Shown here: piece after piece, positions 45,701 through 56,762 of the stretch
Layout: every line of letters begins with the position of its first letter
Numbering within the stretch: position 1 is the stretch's first letter
Source of the DNA: Amoebophrya sp. A120
Lineage: Eukaryota; Sar; Dinophyceae; Syndiniales; Amoebophryaceae
DNA length: 64,000 bases
Assembly (NCBI GenBank): GCA_905178155.1
Contig: CAJINV010000002.1
Location: 7,222,743-7,286,742 of the forward strand
Direction of reading: 5' to 3'
Program-made: the position numbers and the translations under genes
The notes under the pieces: generated by a model
Told to the model about the DNA's origin: nothing
Databases searched by the model: none
The model's input: the letters and a program-made list of their open reading frames with translations, nothing else

Positions 45701-48700
45701 GAACTGCCTTCTCAACCCGATGGACAAGCTCGTCAGCTACGAGGAGCAGCTGTACATTCACTCCGCCGGCACGTATTTGCCTAAAATTTTGTCGCAGCAA
45801 CCTGCTTTGAGGAAAAAGCTTTTTGTTCCTGGGAGGTTGCTACTTGTCCGAGCAGCTTTTGATCTGCCGTTGCTGCGCTGCGTGTTCCTGCGATACAGCG
45901 CGACAACTGGGAAGAACAAGGAGGAAGCGTCTCGTAAAAACTTTGATACGGCAATGGATCATCTCAACATGAAACCTTTGAAGTTTTTCCCGACGCAAGA
46001 AGAGAGCAGTGCGCACCTGTTTCATCGAGGGGAAGGTGGATTCGCTTCGAAAACTAGCAGTAAGGAAAGCACGCCGATGGGAATGCATGTGAACCGGCAA
46101 AATGCTGGCCCCGCTACAGGAGCAGACCAACCAGGAGGCACGGAATCGGCAGGCAACATGTTGGTCTTAGCGTGCTTCGAAAGACACCAGCTGCGAAGTG
46201 TCTTCAGGTCTGGCAGAGGAGCTTCCTGCAGCCGCGCGCAGCAGGTGTCGTATGGTTCTTACGCCGAGACGTCGGACGAGCTTGAAGCAATAGACGATGA
46301 GGTTCTGGAAGCAAACGGCTTCTTTCCACTCGCGAATGCGGACTCGGGAGCGGGAGGAAGTGAAACTGAAACTGAAAGGATCTCGTGTTTTCTCGAAATT
46401 TCCACAGCCCACATTGCCGCTCTACTCGAGGCGACTGTTCACTTGGACTCTGACTTCGTAGCCGGACTGCAGAAGAGCGCTGCAACTCACTCGTCTTCTC
46501 AGCGAACAGAAAAAGGTGCGGCACTGAGCCCTCAAGTGCAGTCAAGGCTGCTCGACTTGGCAACTGCGGAGCAGGAGTGCTTAGCCAACAGATTCTTCTC
46601 TGACTTGCAAGAGGGCCTGGGAGGAAAAAAGGATGCTACGCCAAATCCGATGGGGGGAAAGTTAGGCACTACGGCGAGTGTTGCAGGGCAGGACGATCGG
46701 TTCGCGGGAACGAAATCTGGGCTCGTCTTTGAAGGCGAGGGAGCGGACAATGCAGGCGCGAATCAGGCAACCCTCGGCCGACTCGTTTCCTCGGTGTCCG
46801 TGCAGTCGCACGCGTCGCAGCCTGTCGACGAAAGATTAGGCAGTGCTGGCGGGCCCTCGGCAAGTTTACTGGCGCACGCTTCATCAGGACCACGAGGTGC
46901 TGCGCTACGACAATCTGTATCTTCATCCACTATAGGAGCTGACACGAAGCAGCGACAGGATGTGGCCCGCTTAGCCAATTACATCACAAAAAGCTTGCGC
47001 TTGGGTCTGCTGCAAAACCCAATTGCAGAAGCTGAGAACAAGTTGCTAGAGGTGAAATCCTCAAACAAGGCCGCTGTGACGGACTTGGAGGCTTTCCAGT
47101 GTTTCGAAAAGATGAAGAAGCTATACAAACTGAAGCTTGAAAGGGAACAGCAGCTTCTTGCGCTCACCCATGCCGACAGCAGAGCACAGGCAAGAACAGA
47201 TGTCGTGTCACCACCAGATCATGAAAATCAGTTCTACGCCGAATACCGCCTCTCCGCCACACGGCACCGATTGCGTCGGGATATCCGGGACTTGAAGGAG
47301 CAAACTTCCGACCAGAGCCTGTACTATGCCAACCAGGTCCACGCGATGAAGGATTTTCTGTGGCAGTTGGGGTATAATTTCGATGAGAAACAGACTTGTG
47401 AAAAAACGCTTTTCGCACTGGAGCTGCTTCATAGCGACGAAATCACTTTGGTTGAGGTGCTGTTTGATCTGGTTCGGGAGTATTTACCGGAGAGGGAAGC
47501 GGAAGAACAGTACAGGATGTACTACGAAGGCCTGTTGGAGGAAGGAGGCGACCACGACGTGCATGGCTGGAAGTACGGTGCAGCAGGGTCTCCTTTCAAC
47601 ACCTCCCCCAACGGCGGTGCGAGTTCCGACGAAGACAGCGATGCATGGACGTCCGATGAAGAGTCTGACTTTTCCTTGGAGAGTGCCAGTGAGGACTTAT
47701 CGAACGAAGAAGCGGACTTTTCTGATGCGTCCTCAGATGTTGATGGCTACAGTGCCAACAAGAACCAAAATAACCAAGCGTCCGCTCGGTCTTCACTTCT
47801 CGACTCTGAGCGCACCGATTCAGAGAAAGAAGATCAACACAACACCAGTAAGCACTCCTCGCAAATCCGTGCTAAACTCAAGGAAATGAAGCGGAAGGGG
47901 AAACGACCACCGCCGCTCGCAGAATTCCTTCGCTGGATGCAGCCAGATTACACACCAAATGGGGCAGCTGCAACTACAACGACTTCAGGAAATAGTACGA
48001 GAAAGGCTCAGTTCTATGATAATTCCTCAAAGGTGGAACAAGTACACGATCACCAGCCGCAAAGCGCCACCAGTTCTTTCGACTTTGACCCTGACGCACG
48101 GGCTTTGGCGGCCAAAGCGGTTCATTTGCAAGACCAGGCGATCGAAAGAATAGCAGGCCGGAACAACCGAGGTGCAGAGCCGAGTTATGGCAGATCCAAC
48201 GACAAGAACACCCACGATCGTCGAGATGGAACTCCACCTGCTTTGAAGCCGCAATACTCCCGCGCGCTCGATCACCCGGAGTTCGCCAATTACCTCCGAC
48301 AAGTCCGCCGCATCGACCCGGCGGAGTTTTGTGCTTTCTTGTCGGCCTTCCTTGGCGTTAGCGGAACAACGACCTGGGTCAACCAGCAAATGCCCCCTGC
48401 GCAGGCAGGAGGTGGCAGGTCGGACGCAACTATAGCAGCTTCGTCAGTGGGAACTGGCCAGGGGGGCGGTAAAAACGGCACAACGGCTGCAAAAACACCA
48501 AGCGTTGGGGAGGACCCGTTGCAGCCGGCGAACTTCAAGCCGCTCAGGTTGGTGCCAGATGCGACGGTTGTCGAAACGCAGCCAAATAACGGGCATTTAT
48601 TGCAAGTACTACCAGAAGCTTACAACACCAATCCGCAAGTGCTGCAAGTGCAGTACCAAAAGTCGCAGTCCGAGGACTTTCTTCACCAGCTGAAGCGGCG

Positions 48701-49297
48701 TCTTCTGACCAAGCACGAGGAGCTCCTGAAGCTGCAGGAAGACTGTGGCTGCTTCATCAACCACGAAGAATGGGAGAAGTATCACGAGAAAAAAGTGTCA
48801 CAGTTACACGTTTGTTGGAGTTTCCGCATCACAGATTTTCCCTGTGTGGTAGAAAAACTTGTAATGCGAAGATCATAAGGGAAAACAGGAAGGAAACGAG
48901 GCTCCCAAGCATTTCCTGCATGAGAGAGGTTGTCTGTGTTGCCGGTCTTGCAACGCAATGTGTAACTGTAACACTTTTTTCTTGCGATAAGAAGCAGTGC
49001 CAGCCCGTGGGTTTCGCGAACGAGGCCTTCAACTGGGCCAGTGGGAAGATCAACTTCGCCCAGCTGTGCGCCAGCTCGGAGCTACAGGAGGGAGTGCTGA
49101 TTCGCTGCCTGAAGTCCTTGGAAGAGCTGCTGCGCAAGATCAAGACGATCGCGTGCGACCTGAAGATGGTCAGCCTAGAGCTACTGGCGCTCGACGCCAT
49201 ACAGATGGTGAAGAGGGACGTGGTTTTCCTCCCCTCGTTGTACTACGAAAACATTGACCTCACTGCACGTGGCGAAAGTGGTCGAGATGAGGAGTAG
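42768..49297 (+). CDS. Ski2-like DExH-box RNA helicase with PDZ-like insert
   Basis: Exons 42768-44529, 44644-48779 and 48995-49297, 2066 residues, much longer than the usual 1000-1250. Ski2/Mtr4 helicases feed RNA to the exosome. RecA1: [29 protein letters not shown] (Walker A), [42 protein letters not shown] (DEIH), FLSATVSN. An insert follows, Ala/Lys-rich then a PDZ-like domain ([18 protein letters not shown], about residues 450-525). RecA2: [57 protein letters not shown]. The long central region has low-complexity insertions; the end ([20 protein letters not shown] to [13 protein letters not shown]) is a DSHCT-type domain. Both introns are inverted-repeat elements. Motifs resemble Ski2 more than Mtr4 ([14 protein letters not shown]), though DEIH is Mtr4-like. 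Confidence 0.92.
44530..44638. mobile_element. Introner element G1 (smallest, 109 bp)
   Basis: Both ends read TATCCAGGAAAAAACACCCA inward, continuing to an essentially perfect ~30-bp inverted repeat around a ~49-bp loop. Duplication GAGGC at 44525-44529 and 44639-44643. Removal joins ATRL to PNTLDFCPS between helicase motifs. Confidence 0.94.
48780..48989. mobile_element. Introner element A3
   Basis: A 210-bp A-family relative; ends TATCACGAGAAAAAAGTGTC and TATCGCAAGAAAAAAGTGTT, with a CAGTTACAC inner repeat. Duplication AGAAG at 48775-48779 and 48990-48994. Removal joins NHEEWEK to [14 protein letters not shown] at the DSHCT region. Confidence 0.93.
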
Positions 49298-50436
49298 CTA
49301 ATGTCGTCGTGAAAGTTCCTGGCCTTAACTTCGGTTGCGGTTCATCGCTTTTGTATAATCATCAATCGAAATCCTGGACCTCATCGTATTGCATCTCGGC
49401 CGTCGTGGCTTTGTAGCTTTCTGCTTCTTGTTGTTGAGCCGCAAACGAAGCGAAGACCACGAAATAGAGCGTTGAGACCGCAGCTCTCGAAGAGGTTGAA
49501 GCGACGCTGTGCGTTTTCTCTCATTGTTCAGCCTACTCCTGCGCCCGTGATTCTATGCGCGGCAAACCTAAAATTAATATACGAAACTACTTCGGCGTGA
49601 AAACGCATTGGCTAGGTGGATCTGGATCGATCGAGGATGTTCTTTTACTTATCCTTGGCAAGAAACAAAAGCCAGAGTGTGGAATCCGGCGGAGGTGAAC
49701 TGATCTGAAATCCGGACGAGGCCTGCACGCTGAAGTTCCTACTCAACAAGACCCCTCATCTTGAGTACACGAATTCTCGCGGAAATCATTACGCGAACGA
49801 TCGATCCTCTGCCAAGCGCAAGAAATTGAAATGATCACGCAATGCAATTATGATCGTCATGGGAGAGGGAGGTTTCGTAGAAAATGAAAGTGAAACACTT
49901 AATCCTCACAGAAATGAAGATCCACTGCAGGAGGATCTAGCATGAAATAAAATGGAAGCGAGTACTAGATCTAGATCACAGGAGGATCCAGCCCTAGCAG
50001 ATTTCCCTCGTTGTTTTTTGGAAAGTTGAGAGTCCAGTCACAAAAGCAGAGACAAACTCAAACCAAGAATAGTTGCAAATAATTGAAGCGCAACCATAGT
50101 TCATGATTTGTTTTTTCCATACATTTGTCACAAGTAGCATTTGCATATCCAAGTAGTCTGCGACATCATTACATAGACATATTAGAGATCTTTCCAAACG
50201 TTTACGCGTTTGGTCCAAACGTTTAGTTCCGGGGGTGCAGTTTAGATTCTGGTATGTTAACCAAAAGCTTTTATCATACTGAGTTCTGCGATTTCCAATT
50301 CTATTTTAATTTTTTCTTCAAAAACTGTAAACTAACGACGACTCCAGAGTATCCAAGTAAGAGTAAGTACCTCACAAACAACGGACTGGTGTTGTCTCTC
50401 CAAAATTGAAGTATAGTACGGAGGCACCGCTACACA
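49298..50436. other. Intergenic, no gene recognised
   Basis: About 1.1 kb, AT-rich, with scattered stop codons in all frames. Marks the transition from housekeeping genes to the region of low-complexity secreted-type proteins. Confidence 0.5.
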
Positions 50437-52821
50437 ATGCCTTCTTCATCTGTGGTTTTAAAGCGCGGCAGCACGCCGCAGCCTGTAGCGTTCCGCTACC
50501 TTGCCGTGGCGTTCTTTGCGCCAGCTGTAAGTCTCATCTCTTGCGGCTTTGAAGCGACGAATTTCGTGGCACTAATAGGTCCGGTGAATGCCGCCGGACC
50601 TGGAGCGCCTGGAGGATCGGAACACAGCCACGAACAGGGACGTCGGCGCTTGTTGCCTCCTGGCGTGGGGTACGATAGCGTCGAGCAAGGTGATACACCT
50701 GTAGGATATAGAGGTGACTACAGTGCGGCTGCCAGCAGAAGTGGAACTGGAGCTGTAATTGCACATCCGTCTGCTCCCGCAGCAACATCTGTCCCATGGC
50801 CGGCAGCCATCTCCCGCAGCAACATGGCTGCATTGCAGCTGGAGCAGGCAGGGCAGTATCTGGAATCAGCAATAACAGGACTCGCCAACATGGGAGACCC
50901 TGCGCAGAGAGCCGCCCTGTCGCCGCACCAAGCATCAAATCAGGTCCTACTTCCGCCGTATCTACATGCGCAGCCGATAGTGCAAGAGCAGCACCAAACG
51001 CACCAGATGACGCATGGCCCGCGTGCATCGCGGGGCGAGCCGTCTTCTGCCGAGCACGAGCGCAGGTGGCGGGAGTTACCGGCGACCATTCGAGATATTC
51101 AGCGCGGAGTCGAAGCGATGGTGCAAGAACGTCGAGCGTTGCCGTCGAACCAGCGAGGAGGCTTTCAGACAGGACAGGCGGTGCCCCAAAGTGGTCATCC
51201 TCAGCATCAAATTAGCGCTCCCGGCGCAAGAACCGGCGCAGCACCGCTGTCGTCCCCACTTCCGCATACCGTCGAGCCGCAGCAGCAAGATGAACCAGAC
51301 GCACAACGACCTCTATATGCGCCGGGGCAGCCCCAGCTGTCTTCCGATCACGAGGACCTCACGCGCCACCGCCAGTGGTTGCAGGCAGTTGCGGACGCGG
51401 CAGCGACGCACTTTCAGACGCAGGAGCGTCTGGCTCGGGCAGTGCGAGCGCAGGAGCACGGTCATGCTGATGGAGCACCATCTGAGGCCGGTTCTACACG
51501 GGCCTCTACCACCGCGTCCGCGTCTGTTGCGCACGTGCAAGACAGAAGGCGACCCGGCGTCTCGTCATCCGGAAGGGCTCATGTGCTGTTTACCGAGTAC
51601 TTGAAACACTGGATCGCGGAGGAGGCGAATTTTCCCAAGGCGGAGTTTCCCGAACTCTATGTGAAGGCTGTTCATGCCGCTGACCAAGCGTCGGCAGATG
51701 CGCAAACGTGCTGGAATATCCAGCGAAAGGAGCAGGAAATCGTGGCGAGTCTCACGCAACTCATTTTGCACAACGACCAAGACAAAAACATAAAGTCGCG
51801 GCCCGCGCCGCAGCAGGCCTTCGCAGCACCCAAACAAGGCTTGTGCTCGAAAAAAACCGGCAACGTCGGCATGCTTGATGGCGTCAAAACGAAAACCTGC
51901 CAAATCTGCTGCGATGAGGAAAATTCTGGGCGCTTCACCTTTCGTCTGGTTCACGAAGAGCGACGAGAACAAGGACGACCAGAATCGGGCACATCAAGTC
52001 AAACTGCTGCTCCTATCATGGACGAAGGATGTAGTAAAACTAAAATGCCAGCAACTTCTGGTGGTCCCGGTGGCGCTTGTTGTGATGGCGCGTTGTGTGC
52101 ACGCTGTGTCGGAAAAACGCTCGCTGGCGAGTACTACTTGTTCGACGGGGTCCGGGACCGCACCTACCACCACGGTGCGCACTGCCCCTTCTGCAACGTC
52201 CCCGCGCGTACTTCGAGAGAATCGGAATCGCTTCGGCCGACGCAGGTCACTTTCCTGAAGCCGAGAGAGCAACTCAGCAAAGCCTGTTTGCGGCACTTTG
52301 AGAACATGCAGGACGCAGCCTCAGCGTCCCGCGCTCCCAGTGCAGAGCGGCGGTCGATACTGGCAACTCAAGGCCGCGGGAAAGGGAAAAATGGCACGAA
52401 AGGTCAACACGATGCGAAAGGCCAAGGTAAGAGAGGGAGTGGTAGGACGAACAAAAGCAGGCCAGTGGATGCCATTCTCCCGTTCGATGTGGATACGAAA
52501 TCATCCCTGTCTCGGTTACATGGCGATGCTGAAAATGACTACATTGTCGAAAACTACTGGATCCGTGTGGACGACACGACACAGCTACTTGACAGCAAAA
52601 TGCGCGCTCGCGACGTCACCATGGCCGAGCTCCGGAAGCAAATTTCCGCACTCGAACTGCGGCTCTGGAACACCGCAACGGAAGAGGATCGGTCAAAAGC
52701 AAAGGCCGGTGAGCAACCGGCAGGCAAAGCAAGGAATTATGCCGCCATAATGGACTACAGCAGGCTGAGCGGCCTTGCGAAACTGGATCTTGTGCTTGCG
52801 TTGGCACAGTGGGACAATTGA
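50437..52821 (+). CDS. Secreted-type low-complexity protein with RING-like Cys/His domain
   Basis: Single exon, 794 residues. An N-terminal hydrophobic segment (residues about 19-50, YLAVAFFAPAVSLISC then FVALIGPV) suggests a signal peptide or anchor. The middle is Gln-, Ala-, Pro- and His-rich. At about residues 487-590 there is a RING-like ligand series: CQICCDE, a long loop, CCDGALCARC, then HHGAHCPFC. In ubiquitin ligases such spacing binds two zinc ions; here the loop between the first and second pairs is unusually long. A Lys/Gly-rich basic stretch (KGKNGTKGQ) and a predicted helix follow. Its role is not recognised; a membrane-associated or exported E3-like protein is inferred. It has no inverted-repeat intron. 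Confidence 0.7.
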   Translation: MPSSSVVLKRGSTPQPVAFRYLAVAFFAPAVSLISCGFEATNFVALIGPVNAAGPGAPGGSEHSHEQGRRRLLPPGVGYDSVEQGDTPVGYRGDYSAAASRSGTGAVIAHPSAPAATSVPWPAAISRSNMAALQLEQAGQYLESAITGLANMGDPAQRAALSPHQASNQVLLPPYLHAQPIVQEQHQTHQMTHGPRASRGEPSSAEHERRWRELPATIRDIQRGVEAMVQERRALPSNQRGGFQTGQAVPQSGHPQHQISAPGARTGAAPLSSPLPHTVEPQQQDEPDAQRPLYAPGQPQLSSDHEDLTRHRQWLQAVADAAATHFQTQERLARAVRAQEHGHADGAPSEAGSTRASTTASASVAHVQDRRRPGVSSSGRAHVLFTEYLKHWIAEEANFPKAEFPELYVKAVHAADQASADAQTCWNIQRKEQEIVASLTQLILHNDQDKNIKSRPAPQQAFAAPKQGLCSKKTGNVGMLDGVKTKTCQICCDEENSGRFTFRLVHEERREQGRPESGTSSQTAAPIMDEGCSKTKMPATSGGPGGACCDGALCARCVGKTLAGEYYLFDGVRDRTYHHGAHCPFCNVPARTSRESESLRPTQVTFLKPREQLSKACLRHFENMQDAASASRAPSAERRSILATQGRGKGKNGTKGQHDAKGQGKRGSGRTNKSRPVDAILPFDVDTKSSLSRLHGDAENDYIVENYWIRVDDTTQLLDSKMRARDVTMAELRKQISALELRLWNTATEEDRSKAKAGEQPAGKARNYAAIMDYSRLSGLAKLDLVLALAQWDN

Positions 52822-54840
52822 AGAAGTTAGACTCAGTTTATTGAAAGAGACTGCAGCTTGTAAACGTCCTGATTGGAGTCGTCTTTGTATTTTATCGTCC
52901 ACCAGCAGTATACAACTAGAAGTGAAAGGCGAGAAAGACGTCGTGTTCTCGTGTCATGAAAAGAATTATTTATCTAAAATAGGGATCATGTTGGTCCTGA
53001 TGTGTAGTTGTGATGTGCAGCCGACTTTTGATTCCTATTTTCTCACAATGCGTGCATTGATTGTATAGGTTTCAGTAGCGCCTTATAATTTTTCGTTTTT
53101 ACTGCACCAAGTAATTAAAATACCCTACGTGCTGAACAAGAACAAAGTTCGTCTTTGTGCGTGTCGGCTCGGCGTGACATGTATGATTCCCCCTCGAGAC
53201 AGCTGCGCGGGGCGGTAGCGGCCCCACGGCGGAACTCCATTCATGAGTAGTTGGTAGAAAGTTGTGAACTGTAAGAACATTAGTGAAGCTCTGCAGAGGC
53301 AGCAACGAACACGAAGTAATTCAGGACGCGTTGCTACCGAAGGACAGCGCACTAGAACCCTGCTTCGCAATCTACTAGGTAGTACAACCATGCATAAGTG
53401 TGCATAGAGTGCTGACCAAGCGTGATCGAAAACAAACATATAAATTAGAAATGTCAATTAAGTCAAAAACATAAATTAAAGGAGTCAAGTCGTGCCTATG
53501 GGACAGAATTGGCTGGCGCGTCATGGAGCTTATATGCATCACATATGACCGATACTTAGTAAGTGTAGATGAGATTTATGAAGAACAAAAAGAAAACAGA
53601 CTACTGTCTGTCTGCAGCTCACGCTTACGACCAGGCATCCGACTATCAGTCACCACCCGCAACATAATTATTTGCTCTGGAATATGTTTTCTTCATCTTC
53701 AGAGTCTGTCTTGCGATCCAATCCCGCATTTACTAATGCGTTGTTCTGGATTTCCACTTTGCTGGTTGAACACTTTGGCAGGTGAAGTAGAAGAAGCGCC
53801 GCACTGCAGTTGTAAGATTCGAACCTGTTTCGAAGGCCTTCAGAAGGAGACCCTCTCAGGGTGGCTGCTAGTTCAGAACGATAAAGAGATCAAAAGCTGC
53901 AGTTCAACCAGTGAACGTGCAAGACTGCGTCGCGCACACGCCCCGAGACTCAGCGTTGTCCGTGTTGCGGACGAGTGTTCCTGCTTTAATCGGCTTTGGG
54001 GGTGCGGAGTGTACGTAGGAAACAAATACAAAACACTTCCTAAGAAGGGGAAATGCAGTTCTTGACCGAGGCTATTTATTTGGTTTTCTCAGATGCATCT
54101 TCGTCGACATCCTGGAAATATGTTCGACCTCCTGCTTCAAGAGTTGCATGACTTTTGTTTTCTTGTTTGTGGAACAGGAAGTTGAAGGTCTCGTACATTC
54201 GTTTTAGCTTTGTTGATGCACCACAGCACGACCTATCGGACCACTTTTTCAATGCAGTACATGTAGACTTTCGCTTTCTGTAAATTCAAAAATAGAAAGA
54301 ATGCCTGGCCTCATCCTGATCTCTGTGGAAAATGATGGCGCGTGATGATCTGAATGTCGCGGTAGAAAAAGAAAATCTTGATCCTCTATGTTAAGAAGAA
54401 ATAGTGCTCTGCGAAAATGATAAATAAAGAATGGATCATCATCAAGGTCAGAGGCGTCACCTCTTGAGTCGGTCTTCTGAAACGATGCAACGCAAATCGT
54501 GGCGATGACCAATGTGGATGATCTGCAAGACAAGGAGAAGATCTGGTTTCTCCTTCTGCTGGGTGCGGGTGAAGCTGAAAGATAGGGGAGTAGCAGAGTC
54601 GCCTTGTATATATAATATCTTTATCATGTTATTTCTTGTAGCTGGGTGGAAAGTGAGCTCAGCTTGCTTGCATACCTTAGACTTACGGCTACGACGCAAA
54701 TGAAAAAACATTCCTAACAAATTATACGCAGTTTGAGTCGGTTCCTTTATTTAGTGTTTTGGAGTTTTGGAGTATTCTGGAACCTGTTTCTCGCTATCAG
54801 TAGAAAACGACACAACTTCCGTGAAGCTGTTTATTTTCAG
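52822..54840. other. Intergenic, no gene supported
   Basis: About 2 kb with no convincing coding region. The 180-codon frame at 53523-54065 was inspected and has unlikely composition (Cys- and Arg-rich without domains). No inverted-repeat element. Confidence 0.45.
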
Positions 54841-55016
54841 GCGGCCACCTCGCCCGCCTGAAGCTCTCCAGCACTGTATTTCCGAAAACCGCACTACTTG
54901 GCACTATTTACATGCTCACACAGCAGGGGTACAGTGCCAAGATCCTGCAACAGGAGTTGACGCGATGCCTGGACGACATGCGGGAGCTCTACACGAACAG
55001 GCGTGGCGTCGGCTGA
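54841..55016 (+). CDS. Possible terminal exon or gene fragment, unknown
   Basis: A pyrimidine tract ending TTATTTTCAG precedes a 58-codon frame of coding-like composition (LARLKLSSTVFPKTALLG, ILQQELTRCLDDMRELY) ending in TGA at 55014-55016. Its GC content is higher than the flanks. No upstream exon could be matched, so it may be the last exon of an unresolved gene or a relic. It is not homologous to any other gene here by eye. Confidence 0.3.
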
Positions 55017-55703
55017 CGTGCAATTTGAAGTGACCATGTGGTTTGGTTCCTGTTATTCGGGACGATGGTGGTGCGTTGGTCCTTACTGCGTAAGTATTAT
55101 TACCTCCCCACTGGATAGCTCGTTTTTATTACTGATCTGCGATGCTAATTTACCACTCGGCATAGACTGCGACTTTTAGATCACGCGCATTACAGTTCTC
55201 CGATAAATATTATCTCCCCACTGAGTAGCTCGCTCTCCCTTTTCACTGATCCTGCACGACGCGCCTTGTCCCCCTGTATTTCCATCGATTCGACCGGTAG
55301 CACATCTGTAAAAATCGCATGATCTTCACGTTCTGAGCATTTTCATACGTCTCGCCTTGTTCCACTGTATACCTCGCGACTTGATCTCTCTAGCTGACTG
55401 TATAATTGTTACACTGGCATGCTCCGAAAACTCCCCACACGAAAACTTGGCTTTGTGTGAAATTCTGACAGGTTGACAGGGATTGAAGTTAGCACTGCCA
55501 TGCTTCTAGCTTTGGCCTTCCATGCAACGCACTTGAAAGCTGTTCTCTCTTCTTTGTTGTGTATATCCTGACTGCTTTGAAGATTTCGGAGCAGTTGTCG
55601 TTTTCGGCAGTTGCAACAAACCCGAAGCAGTTCTTTTAAGTTTTGATTGACTTCTCTTCATCATTTTATCGTATTAGTTTTACTGCTCCCAAAGAAAAAG
55701 AAC
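55017..55703. other. Intergenic with short imperfect repeats
   Basis: Contains two imperfect direct repeats: a TATTA-CTCCCCACT-GTAGCTCG-type block near 55095-55140 and again near 55205-55245, each followed by ACTGATC. No gene. Confidence 0.4.
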
Positions 55704-56762
55704 ATGGCGAAGAATTTTTCGAGTTGTTTTGTCTCGTTTCCGACGATGGGTACGAGAGTTGCTGCGGCTGCATTGCACCACTTCATACTTGGGATCGTAC
55801 TTTTCTGGTCCGATGATCGGGTCGCGCCGTCTTTTCTGTTTTCCGGGAAAACAAATCTCGGACTCACTTTCGTCCACGGCGTTTCTGCGGGTAGTCCGTC
55901 GAGTAGCTCCTCTAGTGTGTCGTGGCGTGGAGGGGGGGTTGCGTCCAGCACTGACGCTGCCTCTTCGTCAGAAGAGGACATGCGCAAACTGCGGCAGGTC
56001 GCAGCCAGGATGCTCCCACGTGAAAGCCGGGTCCGGCAAAATGAAGTGGCGTTGATGTGGCACGACACTTTTCGCCAGGCTTCTTCGCGTCTTAATGGGA
56101 TTGATCCGAGTCGACGTCAAGATGAAGACTGTGGTCCTAATTATGCATACAAGGGCCCGGCGTCAGGAGGTGGAAGTTCTACCGGGGGCGGAGGTTTTGA
56201 GCCTCCACGTGTGCCTGCAGGTGGAACTCCCAATGGCAATCTGGCCGGTTTCGCCGGAGAAGGAAGCAGGAATCGTCCTCCGACTGTCGGAGGAACTCCT
56301 GTAACGTCGAGAAACAGCCGGCGGAGGGGGAAAAGAGGAGGACGCGGCGGCCAGAGAGGACAGGAGCTGCATGAGCAGCCACAGGTGGCGCAACATGGTA
56401 CTAACGGCGAGGATCATCATCATACTGAGGTGGGTAATTCTTCCGCTAGTCAGAATCTTCTTCAACGGGATCGGCCAGAAGTACGAGGTGGAAGCGCCGT
56501 TGTGACTCCTGGGCGGGGAATAAACGCTGTACCTGCCGTTGCTGGCGAGGGTGAGGGACGTGGGAACGAAGTCGAAGGCACTGCACCGCAAAATCCGGCA
56601 CTGTTCAACGATCTTCTTCAAGCCGGAAACGGAGAGAGGTGGGCGCAACAGATGCACGACGGCATTCTGAGAGCGATACAACTCCGACGGGATGCAGAGC
56701 AAGCGGAGCAGGCAGCACAGATGCGGCAGCTGCGCAAAAGCACGCGTTTGGGTGGTGGCTGA
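55704..56762 (+). CDS. Secreted-type Gly/Ser/Arg-rich protein
   Basis: Single exon, 352 residues from ATG 55704. The N-terminus has a hydrophobic stretch (AAAALHHFILGIVLFW) like a signal peptide or anchor. It is followed by a poly-Ser run, Gly-rich and RG-rich parts (RRRGKRGGRGGQRG, about residues 220-235) and a Gln- and Ala-rich C-terminal helix (RRDAEQAEQAAQMRQLRKS). RG-rich segments bind RNA in many proteins, but no domain was identified. Intron-free like its neighbours at 50437 and 58452, it belongs to the right-hand group of low-complexity proteins. Confidence 0.6.
   Translation: MAKNFSSCFVSFPTMGTRVAAAALHHFILGIVLFWSDDRVAPSFLFSGKTNLGLTFVHGVSAGSPSSSSSSVSWRGGGVASSTDAASSSEEDMRKLRQVAARMLPRESRVRQNEVALMWHDTFRQASSRLNGIDPSRRQDEDCGPNYAYKGPASGGGSSTGGGGFEPPRVPAGGTPNGNLAGFAGEGSRNRPPTVGGTPVTSRNSRRRGKRGGRGGQRGQELHEQPQVAQHGTNGEDHHHTEVGNSSASQNLLQRDRPEVRGGSAVVTPGRGINAVPAVAGEGEGRGNEVEGTAPQNPALFNDLLQAGNGERWAQQMHDGILRAIQLRRDAEQAEQAAQMRQLRKSTRLGGG

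Noticed and set aside
53780-53900. Possible minus-strand tRNA suggested by a TTCGAA T-loop-like word near 53818
   Set aside because: The flanking bases do not form a five-pair T stem, and no D-arm or anticodon arm with proper spacing could be built.
53523-54065. 180-codon open frame in the right-hand spacer
   Set aside because: Composition is Cys- and Arg-rich without pattern, no domain, no good context; it is probably a chance frame.
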